This document shows positions 48,853 to 57,361 of a stretch of 64,000 bases of DNA, one piece after another. Below the pieces are notes generated by a model. It searched no databases. It was given only the letters and a program-made list of their open reading frames with translations, and was not told the DNA's origin. The DNA lies in NCBI RefSeq assembly GCF_900114535.1, contig NZ_FOTK01000006.1, positions 124,001 to 188,000 of the forward strand, in the 5' to 3' direction. The DNA is from Methylobacterium pseudosasicola (GTDB lineage Bacteria; Pseudomonadota; Alphaproteobacteria; Rhizobiales; Beijerinckiaceae). Both the position numbers and the translations under genes were made by a program. Numbering within the stretch: the first letter of the stretch is position 1; each line of letters opens with the position of its first letter.

Positions 48853-48881
48853 AAAAACGGCGGCCCCTTCCGGGACCGCCG
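48853..48881 (-). terminator. Intrinsic terminator of the NlpD-like gene
   Basis: CGGCGGCCCC (48858-48867) pairs with GGGACCGCCG (48872-48881), one mismatch, loop TTCC. On the minus strand the hairpin is followed by TTTTT (48857-48853). It lies 26 bases past the NlpD-like stop. Confidence 0.8.
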
Positions 48882-48906
48882 CATGTTTCGCTTCGAGTGC
48901 GCCGCC

Positions 48907-50355
48907 TCAGTTGCTGGCGAGCTGGGACATCGGGTCCACGGGCGAACCGCCCTTGCGGATCTCGAAGTGCAACTGCGGCGAGGTCACGTTGCCCGAGGCG
49001 CCGGACTTGGCGATGGTCTGGCCGCGCTTGACCTTGTCGCCGGGCTTCACGTCGATCTCGCCGTTATGGGCGTAGGCCGAGACGAAGCCGTTGGCGTGAC
49101 GCACCAGCACCAGCTTGCCGTAGCCCTTCACGTCCGAGCCGGCATAGGCGACGGTGCCTTCCTCGGCGGCCTTGACCGGCGTGCCTTCCGGCACCGCGAT
49201 GTTGATGCCCTCGTTGCCCGAAGTGCCGTAGCCCGAGATCACCCGGCCCTTGGCGGGCCAGCGGAAGCTCTCGGACGGGCTCGCATCGGCGACGGAGCCG
49301 GTGGCGGCGGGCTCGGGCTTGGCCGGTGCGGCGGCGGCGACCGGCTTCGGCGCCTCCTTGGCGGCGACCTTCTCGGGCTTCTCGGCGGCGGCGGCCTTCT
49401 GCGCTGCTTCCTTGGCGGCCTTGGCCTCGGCGAGCTTCTGGGTGGCCTCGGCCTTCGCGGCCGCCTTGGCCTCGGCTTTGGCTTCCTGGGCCTTCGCCTC
49501 GGCCTTGGCCTTCGCGTCCGCCTTCGGATCGGCCTTCTTCTCGTCCGCCTTGGCGACCTGGCCGGGGCGGACATGCTTCTTCTTGTCGGCCTCCTTCGGG
49601 GACGCCTCCTTGCGGGACTTCTCCTCGGCCGCCTTGCGGGCGGCCGTATCCCGGGCGAGCGCCTCCTTGCGGTCCGCTTCCTTCTCGGCGGCGGCCCGCT
49701 TGGATTCCTCGCGCTTGGCTTCCTCACGCTTGGCCGCCTCCTTGGCCTCCTCGCGCTTCGAGGCGACCTTGGCTTCGACCTGCCGGGCGTCCTCGCGCTT
49801 CTCCTCGGCGGCCCGGGCCGGACGCGCGGTCATCGGGGCTGCGGCCGGGTTCAGCCCGGAGGCGTTGTAGACCGGGATCACGATCTGCCGGCCGGGGGTG
49901 ATCTGGCTGGCATTGGACAGACCGTTGGCCGACAGGATCGCCGAGGCGGGCACGCCGAAGCGGTTCGACATCTGGTTCAGGCTGTCGTTCTTCGACACGG
50001 TGATCTGGGTGCCGCCCTGCGCGCTCCAGCCGGGGGTGCCGGTGGAGGCGACGCGGGTGGCCGGCGCGGCCGCCGGGGTCGGGGCCGGGATCGCTGTGGC
50101 GGCCGGGCGCGGGGCCGCGCCGGGGGCGCCGAGCGCCTCGGACTGGATCCGGCCAGTGCGGATCGCCGGCGCCGGCTTCAGGCCGCCCTCCGGCAGGCTG
50201 CCGGTGGCGGCAGGCTCCGACGAGAAGGGGTTGGAGAATGGATTGCTCAGGCGCGATGCGTCCGAGGAACAGGCGGCGGCACCGCCGCCGATGATGCCGA
50301 TGAGGGCGACGCGCGACAGCGTCCGTAACCCTCGACCCGTACCGCGCACCCGCAT
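48907..50355 (-). CDS. NlpD-like lipoprotein with LysM and degenerate LytM (M23) domain
   Basis: 482 residues. The signal ends in a lipobox (GGGAAACSSD, Cys29). A LysM domain spans residues about 125-170 (TVSKNDSLNQMSNRFGVPAS then QITPGRQIVIPVYN). Residues about 180-340 form a charged Ala/Lys/Glu helical linker. The C-terminal LytM domain begins VISGYGTSGNEGINIAVPEG; the zinc ligands His and Asp of active M23 enzymes are Asn in GNEGINI, although the final HFEIR is kept. This loss matches NlpD and EnvC-type amidase activators, so it most likely activates a cell-wall amidase at division. Confidence 0.88.
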   Translation of the reverse strand: MRVRGTGRGLRTLSRVALIGIIGGGAAACSSDASRLSNPFSNPFSSEPAATGSLPEGGLKPAPAIRTGRIQSEALGAPGAAPRPAATAIPAPTPAAAPATRVASTGTPGWSAQGGTQITVSKNDSLNQMSNRFGVPASAILSANGLSNASQITPGRQIVIPVYNASGLNPAAAPMTARPARAAEEKREDARQVEAKVASKREEAKEAAKREEAKREESKRAAAEKEADRKEALARDTAARKAAEEKSRKEASPKEADKKKHVRPGQVAKADEKKADPKADAKAKAEAKAQEAKAEAKAAAKAEATQKLAEAKAAKEAAQKAAAAEKPEKVAAKEAPKPVAAAAPAKPEPAATGSVADASPSESFRWPAKGRVISGYGTSGNEGINIAVPEGTPVKAAEEGTVAYAGSDVKGYGKLVLVRHANGFVSAYAHNGEIDVKPGDKVKRGQTIAKSGASGNVTSPQLHFEIRKGGSPVDPMSQLASN

Positions 50356-50545
50356 CGACGCACCCGTTTGCCTGACGCAACTTGATGCCCCAATGAAGAC
50401 GGATTCAGGTTAAGCAACCGTTCCCGTCCGGCTTATCGGTGAGCGCGTCGCGCTCCGTTCGACAAGTCGTCGAAGTCTTCGCGGGATGAAACCCGGGGGC
50501 CTGACCGTGCCTTTTCCGGCCCGGGCGCCACCCCACATCGAAGCG

Positions 50546-51112
50546 ATGTTTACCATCCGCGCCGCCCGCGACAGCCTCGCCGACCTGCCCCGGCTCGAAA
50601 CCGCCCGGCTGTCGATCGCCGCCCTGCGGCCCGAGGATGCCCCGGACCTACGCCGGCTCACCGACGACCCCGCGATCACCGCGGCGGTCGATTTCCTGCC
50701 GACGCCCTTCACGGTGCGCGATGCCGAAGACCTGATCCGCAGCGGCGCCCGCGGCCAGGACCGCTTCCTCGGAGCCTGGATGCGCCCCACGGAGGCGCCG
50801 CAGGCCGGCGCTCAGGCCTCCGCGGACCCGGCCGGGCCTGACCTCGTCGGCGTCGTGGGCACGCATCTGCGCGGCTCCGGGGCGATCGAGATCGGCTACT
50901 GGGTGGGGGGTGCGGCGCGTGGGCGCGGCTTCGCCTTCGAGGCGGTCTCGGCGATCGTCGCGCTTCTCGCCCGACGATTCCCGGCGCGCATCATCGTGGC
51001 GGAATGCCGCCCCGGCAACGTCGCGTCCTGGGGCCTCCTGCAGAAGCTCGGCTTCCGCGACACCGGCGAGGAGGGGCACCGTCCGGGCCGGCGCCTGCTC
51101 CAGCGCGCCTGA
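50546..51112 (+). CDS. GNAT family acetyltransferase
   Basis: 188 residues from the ATG at 50546; an ATG at 50486 would add 20 residues. ETARLSIAALRPEDAPDLRR, then IEIGYWVGGAARGRGFAFEA (acetyl-CoA-binding R/Q-x-x-G-x-G/A motif) and NVASWGLLQKLGFRDTGEEG follow the RimJ/RimL pattern. The target may be a protein N-terminus or a small amine; it cannot be predicted. It is monocistronic. Confidence 0.82.
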   Translation: MFTIRAARDSLADLPRLETARLSIAALRPEDAPDLRRLTDDPAITAAVDFLPTPFTVRDAEDLIRSGARGQDRFLGAWMRPTEAPQAGAQASADPAGPDLVGVVGTHLRGSGAIEIGYWVGGAARGRGFAFEAVSAIVALLARRFPARIIVAECRPGNVASWGLLQKLGFRDTGEEGHRPGRRLLQRA

Positions 51113-51166
51113 ACGGCACCGACCGGAATCCCGCCGGCCGGGCGGACAACCGGTCGGCAGCCTCCG

Positions 51167-51487
51167 TCAGTTCACGGCCTCGACCGCCTCGGCCGGCGCG
51201 GCGTCCCCGGCCTTCTTGGGCCGCCGCGGCTTCTTCTTGTGGCCCTCGACCTTGATGGTCCGCTCGTCCTCCGACACGCGCTCGACGAGGGCGAAGCCGT
51301 GGAGCTCGGCGACGCCGACGACATCCTGCGACCGCTCCTCGGTCAGGGCATAGAAGGCCGCCCGCACGATATCCTTCTTGGACGCATCCGGATGCTTTTC
51401 CCGGACGGCGGCGCGCAGCGCCTTCGGCGTCATGCCGGGCGTGGCGATACTGCGCAACGTGTCCGACAAAACTTTGATCAACGGCAT
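51167..51487 (-). CDS. Small conserved-type hypothetical protein with basic tail
   Basis: 106 residues. The N-terminal part PLIKVLSDTLRSIATPGMTP KAL is helical, and the middle contains AAVREKHPDASKKDIVRAAF, suggestive of a small nucleic-acid or protein-binding fold. The tail is Lys/Arg and Ala-rich (GHKKKPRRPKKAGDAAPAEA). Starting at 51487 is favoured by AGGAC upstream. No family is recognised. It is preceded by an unusually AT-rich leader. Confidence 0.6.
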   Translation of the reverse strand: MPLIKVLSDTLRSIATPGMTPKALRAAVREKHPDASKKDIVRAAFYALTEERSQDVVGVAELHGFALVERVSEDERTIKVEGHKKKPRRPKKAGDAAPAEAVEAVN

Positions 51488-51540
51488 TTCCAAAAGTCCT
51501 CGACCCGTCCGCTTGCGACGGGAGAGTGACACTACGTGAT

Positions 51541-51665
51541 AGCCCCCTGCCGCCGCAAGTTCCGGGCGCTTTGCGCCTTACCTATACTGTCTTACGAGAA
51601 CAAGATACATCACCAATATTGAGAGACTAAAACAAATCTGTATTTCTATTCATAAGTCGATGCGC
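51541..51665. other. AT-rich intergenic segment
   Basis: About 125 bases near 60% A+T in a genome near 30% (for example ATACATCACCAATATTGAGA and CAAATCTGTATTTCTATTCA). It lies upstream of the 51167 gene and downstream of the porin-like gene. No coding frame is seen; it may be a promoter region or a short foreign insert. Confidence 0.55.
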
Positions 51666-51712
51666 GATAGGCTCGGCTTTGCGAAACGATTTCAGATTTT
51701 TCCACACGCACG

Positions 51713-51744
51713 AAAAAACCCCCGGGCTCGCACCCGGGGGTTTT
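51713..51744. terminator. Bidirectional intrinsic terminator after the porin-like gene
   Basis: AAAAAA, CCCCCGGG (51719-51726), loop CTCGCA, CCCGGGGG (51733-51740), TTTT. The hairpin has A and T runs on both sides, so it can end transcription in either direction. It is 40 bases past the stop of the porin-like gene. Confidence 0.9.
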
Positions 51745-51783
51745 CAGGACACTCCGGCCCGAAGGCCGGTATCGCACGTCCGG

Positions 51784-53061
51784 TCAGAAGGTGATGCCGG
51801 TCTCGACCATGTAGCGGTCCTGCGAGGTGCGGTTGCCGGTGCGGCCGAAGCCGGTGCCCAGCGTGCCCTCGGCGAGGTTCCCGCGGGTGATGCCGCCCAG
51901 CTCGACATGGGCGTATTCGACCCGGAAGAAGTAGCGGTCGAACGTGAAGGTCGGGGTGACGGTGACCGAGAAGGCGTTGCTGCCGGCGCCGAAGCCGAGC
52001 AGGTTCGTCCCACCGGAGCCGCGCACACCGGTCTGCTCGGTGTACTCGACGCGGCCGGCCAGCGAGAAATTGTCGGTGAAGGAGTAGGCCGCCAGCAGGG
52101 CGCCGCCATAGGTCGAGGCGGTGTTGCTGATCCCGACGCGGACGTCACGCTCGACGTTGGTGAACTGGAAGTACGGCGAGACGATCCACGGACCGTTCGC
52201 GTAGGTGTAGTTGATGTTGAAGATGCCGCTGTTCTGCTGCGCGTTCGGCGTGGCGAACTGGTAGCGGGCGCTGCGGTCCAGGGCGTTGGTGCGCCCGACG
52301 TTCAGGCCGCCGTTGACACCGACCGTGTTGTAGTCGTCGAGCTTGTAGGCGACGTTACCGGTGAACCAGGTGATCTCGTTCGAGAAGAAGCCGTCGGTGC
52401 CGGCGAGCGAGACCGAGAGCGGGCCGCTGCTGTAGTTGACCTGCACGCCCTGGTTGATGAAGTTCTCTTGGACGAACAGGAGGCCGCGGTTGATGTTCAG
52501 GTTCTGGTAGGTGAACAGCAGCTCGGTGCCGATCAGGGTGAACATCCGGCCGCCCTGGACCGACCATTCATCGTTGATCTGGATCTTGCCGTAGGCGACG
52601 GGAACCGGGCCGAACAGCAGATCGGTCTGTGTGAACGTCCCGAGTGTGGGGAAGCCGAGCTGCGGGATCGAATAGCCGCCGGCCTGGATGTAGAACTGGA
52701 ACGCGCCCTCGGGCTTCTGGATGATGCCCTGGATGTTCGAGAAATCGAACCGCGCGGCGCGATCCCGATCATTGGGAGCAGCCGGCGTCGAGAACGACGC
52801 GAACGGGTTGGTCTGGGTGTAGCCGTAGCCGGTGACGGCACCGCCGACATAGAGGTCACCCAGCGGACCAGCCGAGAAGCAGGTCGGGTTCGGGTTGGCC
52901 TTGATCGTGCCGGCATAGGTCGGGCCCAGCAGCGTGGCCTTGCAGGGCTCGGCCGGAGGCGCGACGGGAACAGGTGCCGGAGCTGCCAGGTCGGCCGCGA
53001 GGATGCTGGTCGAGGAGAGCAGCACGGTGGCCAAGCCGGCCAGGGTGGATCGCTTCAGCAT
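51784..53061 (-). CDS. Outer-membrane beta-barrel porin-like protein
   Basis: 425 residues with a signal peptide (KRSTLAGLATVLLSSTSILA then ADLA). The mature chain is a run of amphipathic strands ending in aromatic residues (AGGYSIPQLGFPTLGTFTQT, NYTYANGPWIVSPYFQFTNV, FSLAGRVEYTEQTGV) and closes on a terminal Phe (VETGITF), the Bam recognition signal. It resembles the OmpL-like porin-2 group. Substrate unknown. ATG at 53061; a frame to 53133 is not supported. A strong terminator follows, suggesting a highly expressed single gene. Confidence 0.85.
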   Translation of the reverse strand: MLKRSTLAGLATVLLSSTSILAADLAAPAPVPVAPPAEPCKATLLGPTYAGTIKANPNPTCFSAGPLGDLYVGGAVTGYGYTQTNPFASFSTPAAPNDRDRAARFDFSNIQGIIQKPEGAFQFYIQAGGYSIPQLGFPTLGTFTQTDLLFGPVPVAYGKIQINDEWSVQGGRMFTLIGTELLFTYQNLNINRGLLFVQENFINQGVQVNYSSGPLSVSLAGTDGFFSNEITWFTGNVAYKLDDYNTVGVNGGLNVGRTNALDRSARYQFATPNAQQNSGIFNINYTYANGPWIVSPYFQFTNVERDVRVGISNTASTYGGALLAAYSFTDNFSLAGRVEYTEQTGVRGSGGTNLLGFGAGSNAFSVTVTPTFTFDRYFFRVEYAHVELGGITRGNLAEGTLGTGFGRTGNRTSQDRYMVETGITF

Positions 53062-53191
53062 GGTGTCGCAGCTCGTTGAAATTGGTTCCCGGCCAAGCTG
53101 ACACCGACCCGCCGATGACACAAAAGCAAACAAACAGCACTTGCCTAGTTTTTAGTCATTCTTGGGCTCTCGGCGCGGGTCGGCCGGGAAA

Positions 53192-53209
53192 TGTGGCTTT
53201 ATCGCCACA
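53192..53209. promoter_or_regulatory. Hairpin in the leader of the porin-like gene
   Basis: TGTGGC (53192-53197) and GCCACA (53204-53209) form a perfect 6-bp stem with a 6-base loop. It lies 131 bases before the porin-like start in a low-GC upstream region of about 220 bases. It may be part of a 5' untranslated region or an operator. Confidence 0.4.
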
Positions 53210-53284
53210 ACAGAGTTGGCCGCCCATGTATGAAAGGTCTTAAAGAATTGTTCCGGCTCACCAGCCCGAATCAATAGTGACGAA

Positions 53285-54133
53285 TCAGCTCTCACGGCCA
53301 AGCGAATCGCAGCGAAACCCGCCGAACTCCCCGCGGGCCAGCCGCTGAGCGAGGGCCGGCAAGAACAGCAGCGCCTCTTCGGCGAGGCGCCAGGGCGGAT
53401 TGACCACGATCAAGCCGCTTCCGCACAGCCGGGTCGGGTCGTCCGGCCGGTCGATCAGGAGGTCGAGGCGCAGGGCCGGGCGGGGCAGGGCGGCGTCGAG
53501 GTCGCGGACCATGCGGTCGATCGCGGCCGCGTCCTTGATCGGGTACCAGGCCAGGAAGATCCCAGTCGGCCATTTCGCCACCGCCCGGGCGAGATGGCTG
53601 CCGAGCCGGTCGATCTCGCCCGGCACCTCGTAGGGCGGGTCGATCAGCACGAGGCCGCGGCGCTCCGGGGGCGGGATCTGCGCGTTGACCGCGGTCCAGC
53701 CGTCGAGGCTCAGGACCTTGGTGCGCCCGTCGCGCTCGTAGCGCGCGTGCAAGGTCGCGGCATCCTCCGGGTGGAGCTCGACGAACACGCCCTTGTCGCC
53801 GGGCCGCAGAGCCTCGCGGATCATTGCGGGCGAGCCGGGATAGGCGGTGGCGCCGTAGCGGGCCTGCACCGCCGCCACGGCCTCCCGGTAGGGCGCGAGC
53901 AGCGCCTCGACGTCAGGCGCGAAGGGCTCGTCCATGCGGCCCCAGCCGTCCCGCCACTCGCCGGTGCGGGAGGCCTCGTCGGCGGTCAGGTCGTAGATCC
54001 CGAGGCCCGCAAAGGCGTCGAGCGCCCGGAACGGCTTGTCCTTGAGGCGGAGATGCGCGAGCACCCGCGCCAGGACGAGATGCTTGAGCACGTCGGCATG
54101 GTTGCCGGCGTGGAAGGCGTGCCGATAGTTCAT
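53285..54133 (-). CDS. rlmJ: 23S rRNA (adenine-2030 N6)-methyltransferase
   Basis: 282 residues. The opening MNYRHAFHAGNHADVLKHLV is diagnostic of RlmJ. LDAFAGLGIYDL is the SAM loop region and GLVLIDPPYE supplies the DPPY catalytic motif. It methylates A2030 in 23S rRNA. A single-gene unit, 67 bases downstream of the RNase T2 gene on the same strand. Confidence 0.94.
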   Translation of the reverse strand: MNYRHAFHAGNHADVLKHLVLARVLAHLRLKDKPFRALDAFAGLGIYDLTADEASRTGEWRDGWGRMDEPFAPDVEALLAPYREAVAAVQARYGATAYPGSPAMIREALRPGDKGVFVELHPEDAATLHARYERDGRTKVLSLDGWTAVNAQIPPPERRGLVLIDPPYEVPGEIDRLGSHLARAVAKWPTGIFLAWYPIKDAAAIDRMVRDLDAALPRPALRLDLLIDRPDDPTRLCGSGLIVVNPPWRLAEEALLFLPALAQRLARGEFGGFRCDSLGRES

Positions 54134-54200
54134 GGCTGCGCCCTGAAGCGGATCCTGGGTGCACGGTCCAGCGGCAAACGCCCGAACCGGCTAAAAAAAT

Positions 54201-54863
54201 TCAGCGGGCGGCGTCCAGCGTCACCTCGGGCGCGCGGCAATTGCCGCGGGCGACCTCGGGGCAGGGGGTGAAGCCGCGCAGGTCCTTGGAGAAGCAGATC
54301 CGCACCTCCTGGAGTTGCCCGCGGGTGCAGGTCACCGCCATCATGTCGGGGCGCAGGCCGCGATTGGCGGCCACGAATTGCCGGGCGATCTCGATCGGCG
54401 CCAGGCTCTGCGGGGCGCCGCCGCCCTTGAGCCCGTCGGGGATCGTCACGGCGAGGCGCGCATCCCGGGCGGCGTTGAAATAGGCCGCCGGGTCGAGGCC
54501 GGAACAGGTGCCGTGGGCGCGCCACTCGTGCCGGGCGAGCCCCTCGCTCGGATAGACCTGCCCGGCGACTTCCAGCGCCTGACGGGTCGGCGCGCGCTCC
54601 ACCGCGGAGCAGTTCTGCGGGTAGCCGCGGGCATATTGCGGCCAGAGCCCGTGGACCACGAAGCCGAGGCCGCGGCCGGGGGTGCATTGCACGTCGTTCC
54701 GGCGCTCGCCGACGCTCGCGCAGTAGTTCGGCGACCACGACAGGGCCAGCACGTAGAAATCGAAATCGCCCGGCGCGCCCCGGCGGCTGAAGCCGCCGAC
54801 ATCCTGGGCGGCGGCCGGCCCGGCGAGCAGCAGGCCGGCGAGGCAGGCGGCGCGGACGCGCAT
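54201..54863 (-). CDS. Secreted ribonuclease T2 family enzyme
   Basis: 220 residues with a signal peptide (RVRAACLAGLLLAGPAAAQD). Both catalytic segments are intact: CAS I FVVHGLWPQYARG and CAS II HEWRAHGTCSGLDPAAYF, and FYVLALSWSPNYCASV precedes them. Cysteines fit the usual disulfides. It cleaves RNA through cyclic phosphates in the periplasm or outside the cell. It lies two bases after the stop of the secreted 54866 gene on the same strand, so the two are probably co-expressed. Confidence 0.92.
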   Translation of the reverse strand: MRVRAACLAGLLLAGPAAAQDVGGFSRRGAPGDFDFYVLALSWSPNYCASVGERRNDVQCTPGRGLGFVVHGLWPQYARGYPQNCSAVERAPTRQALEVAGQVYPSEGLARHEWRAHGTCSGLDPAAYFNAARDARLAVTIPDGLKGGGAPQSLAPIEIARQFVAANRGLRPDMMAVTCTRGQLQEVRICFSKDLRGFTPCPEVARGNCRAPEVTLDAAR

Positions 54864-54865
54864 GG

Positions 54866-55327
54866 TCAGGGGCGCGCCATCCGGCAGGCCGTGGCGTAGG
54901 CGTAGGCCAGGTCGCGGTCGAGGCCGTGGACGCAGAACTCGACGCCCCAGGTCGCCCCGATGATGCCGAGGCTCTCGCGCACCGAGTAATCGACCTTGCG
55001 GCGCACGCCGTCCGAGGTGGTGACGGTGGCCGAGCAGAACCGGCGGGGATACGTGTCCAGCCCCCAGGGCCGCCAGGCGGTGCGCTCGATCGTGTCGAAG
55101 GACCGGATCGTCATCGACGAATTCCAGTACTTCGCCTCCTTCTCGGCGAAGTTGGTCGAGACCCGCTCTAGGACGCTCGGGTCCTGGCAGCCCGGGATCT
55201 GCGCGTCGAACGGAAAGATCCGCTCCTCGGCGGGCTCGATGTCCTCCCGGGCCGAGCGGGCCAGGGCCGGCTGCGCGGCGGAGAGGAGGGCCAGCCCGAG
55301 GGCCAGGCTGTGAAGGATCGGGCGCAT
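54866..55327 (-). CDS. Exported protein of unknown function, linked to RNase T2
   Basis: 153 residues with a signal peptide (ILHSLALGLALLSAAQPALA). The mature part has four cysteines (PGCQDPSVLE, RRFCSATVTTSDGVR, WGVEFCVHGLDRD, YATACRMARP), suggesting two disulfides in the periplasm. No family is recognised. Tight spacing (2 bases) to the RNase T2 gene suggests they work together, for example as chaperone, inhibitor or partner, which is inference. ATG at 55327; a frame to 55360 adds eleven residues. Confidence 0.7.
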   Translation of the reverse strand: MRPILHSLALGLALLSAAQPALARSAREDIEPAEERIFPFDAQIPGCQDPSVLERVSTNFAEKEAKYWNSSMTIRSFDTIERTAWRPWGLDTYPRRFCSATVTTSDGVRRKVDYSVRESLGIIGATWGVEFCVHGLDRDLAYAYATACRMARP

Positions 55328-55529
55328 GGCGCGTGCCTCGGCGGGGGTGCTGTCCTGCATGCGCGAGACGATGGCTCGGCGGGGGCGCCAGTCAAGTCGA
55401 CTTAGGATTGAACCGGCGGTTTACCGGGCGGTGCGGCCCGGCGGCCACGGTGCCGGGGCAGGGCGCGGCGACCATGCCCGCCCCCTGGACGAAGCCGGGT
55501 TGCCAGGCCGGGAAGGCGTCCGCGGATCG

Positions 55530-55823
55530 TCAAGGCACGAAGTCGGAGGCGTCCAGATCCAGATATCGGCTGCGGATCCGGACGAGGTCGATTCCGGCGG
55601 GCGTCGGCTGATAGAACAAGACGTAGTTTCCAACCGCGATGCTTCGCAGCGCTTCAGCCAATTCCGGTCTCGCGCGGCCGATCAGCGGGCGATCGGCGAC
55701 CAACACGAGCTTGGCCTGAATCTGATCGACCAGCCCGGCTGCCCGCACGTCGTCCTGCGCGATGTAAGCCCAGATTTCCACAAGGTCTTTTTCGGCGCGC
55801 GGGCGCCGGACGATGCTAGTCAC
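55530..55823 (-). CDS. parE: ParE-family toxin
   Basis: 97 residues: SIVRRPRAEKDLVEIWAYIA QDDVRAAGLVDQIQ, then LVADRPLIGRARPELAEALR SIAVGNYVLFY, the ParE/RelE fold with the RSI-VG-YVLFY core typical of ParE. The start is GTG at 55823, inside the end of the antitoxin gene (8-base overlap). ParE toxins inhibit gyrase. Appears intact. Confidence 0.87.
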   Translation of the reverse strand: MTSIVRRPRAEKDLVEIWAYIAQDDVRAAGLVDQIQAKLVLVADRPLIGRARPELAEALRSIAVGNYVLFYQPTPAGIDLVRIRSRYLDLDASDFVP

Positions 55824-56094
55824 CGCGCTCGGAAACGGATTGCACGGCGGCCAAGCGGCGGCGGCCTTCGGCCTTGACGGCTTCGATATCCAAGGGCGCG
55901 GAGGGACCGCTGTCCAAGCCCTCGCGGATATCCCGACGGAGCGCCTCAAGCTTGGCGGCACGACGCCGCTCGCGCTCCTCGACGAGGCGGAGCCCGTCGC
56001 GCATCACGTCGCTCACCGATGCGTAGCGCCCGGTCGCCACCATCTCGCGCACGAACTGCTCGTCCTGCTCGTCCAGGATATAGCTCGCCGGCAT
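55816..56094 (-). CDS. parD: ParD-family antitoxin
   Basis: 92 residues: ASYILDEQDEQFVREMVATG RYASVSDVMRDGLRLVEERE forms the ribbon-helix-helix DNA-binding part, and the charged C-terminal helix (KLEALRRDIREGLDSG) binds the toxin. It precedes and overlaps parE, the standard ParDE order. No clear operator palindrome is seen upstream. Confidence 0.88.
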   Translation of the reverse strand: MPASYILDEQDEQFVREMVATGRYASVSDVMRDGLRLVEERERRRAAKLEALRRDIREGLDSGPSAPLDIEAVKAEGRRRLAAVQSVSERGD

Positions 56095-56158
56095 CGCCCC
56101 CTCCGCGGAAGCCGCGAGACTACCACCTCGCGATCGTCCCGCAATCCGGGGCCGCGGC

Positions 56159-57148
56159 TCAGTAGATCGGCCCCGTGCTCGGCGGCGGTGCGCCGAGCTG
56201 CAGCGGCTCGTCGTAATCCTCCACCGGCTCTTCCGGGGCGGCCGCGGCGATGCGCGGCGCGGGCCGGACCGGCGGCGCGGCGGTGTAGGCCGTGGCCGCC
56301 GGCACGCGGGCCGGGGTGCGGGCGACCTGGGTCGGGCTCGCGGCCTTCGACATCGGCGAGACGCCGTAGGGATCGTCCTCCTCGATATCCACCGGGGCCT
56401 GCGGGGCGGCCGGCTGGCGGGTTGGCGGGACCGGGCGGGACAGGGGCCGCTCGACCCCGGTCCCGAGCTGAGGCGTGAACTTGATCAGTGGCTGGCAGAT
56501 CCGCTTCAGCCCGCGCGGGTCGTGCCGGGCGAGATCGACGTGGATGTGGTCGTAGTGGAACACGTTCGAGCCCGGGGCCAGCACGGTCGTGAAGCGCTGG
56601 CAGGCGCCCAGAAAGATCTCGCGCAGAAAGCCCTGCTCGGCCTCCGTCCCACGCCAGCCGCCCTTGATCGTGATGACGTGGCCGTCGGCGAGCTTGATCG
56701 ACATCACGTCGATGGCGTTGCCGAAGCCGTGCTCGGAGAGCTTGGCGCCGGGCTGGTTGTTGCGCCCGCGGCAGGAATAGGAGCCGGCGTTGATCTCGGC
56801 CACCGGCACGCCGAAATACAACTCGGCCGCCGGCTGGATCGTGTCGGCGAGCCAGGCCTCGGCCTCGGCGAGTGCCGGGCAGCCCAGCGTCATCCGCTGC
56901 TTCATCACCACCGTGCCGCCGGCGAGCCGCGTTACCCGGAAGGGCTGCTGCATGCCGCACGGGCCCGGCCCGTCCATCGCCGCGATCGGCGTGATGAACT
57001 CGGTCGGCTCGACCAGCTTTTTGGCCAGGCAGACCTGCTCCGCCTGATCGCGCCACGGGTCGCGCCGCTCGAACCGATTGATCGAGCACGCGGTGAGCCC
57101 CGCGCCGAACAGCGCCAGGGCCGAGAACAGGGATACGCCACGCCACAT
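56159..57148 (-). CDS. Extensin-like family lipoprotein
   Basis: 329 residues from ATG 57148 (a GTG at 57166 is in frame). Signal peptide ends in a lipobox (GAGLTACSIN). The extensin-like domain covers residues about 55-225, with INAGSYSCRGRNNQPGAKLS EHGFGNAIDV and SNVFHYDHIHVDL, the metal-site-like His/Asp residues shared with D,D-carboxypeptidases. A Pro/Ala-rich tail follows. Likely envelope-associated; peptidoglycan activity is inferred from fold only. Confidence 0.84.
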   Translation of the reverse strand: MWRGVSLFSALALFGAGLTACSINRFERRDPWRDQAEQVCLAKKLVEPTEFITPIAAMDGPGPCGMQQPFRVTRLAGGTVVMKQRMTLGCPALAEAEAWLADTIQPAAELYFGVPVAEINAGSYSCRGRNNQPGAKLSEHGFGNAIDVMSIKLADGHVITIKGGWRGTEAEQGFLREIFLGACQRFTTVLAPGSNVFHYDHIHVDLARHDPRGLKRICQPLIKFTPQLGTGVERPLSRPVPPTRQPAAPQAPVDIEEDDPYGVSPMSKAASPTQVARTPARVPAATAYTAAPPVRPAPRIAAAAPEEPVEDYDEPLQLGAPPPSTGPIY

Positions 57149-57361
57149 GACCCGGACGATGCGCACGACTGCGTAAAGCGTTCGTCAACGCCGATTCGAG
57201 AATGGCCCGGCCTGTGGCCTCCGAGAACCGTCCCCGATCGCCGAGCGATCGGAGACGGTTCCCAATCCTTGATGTGACGCGCTCGCTGACGCCGAACCGG
57301 CCTCCACTTCGGCGGCGAGCGCTTGAGTTGACAGGGGCCCGGCCCGGGGACTGAATACAGA

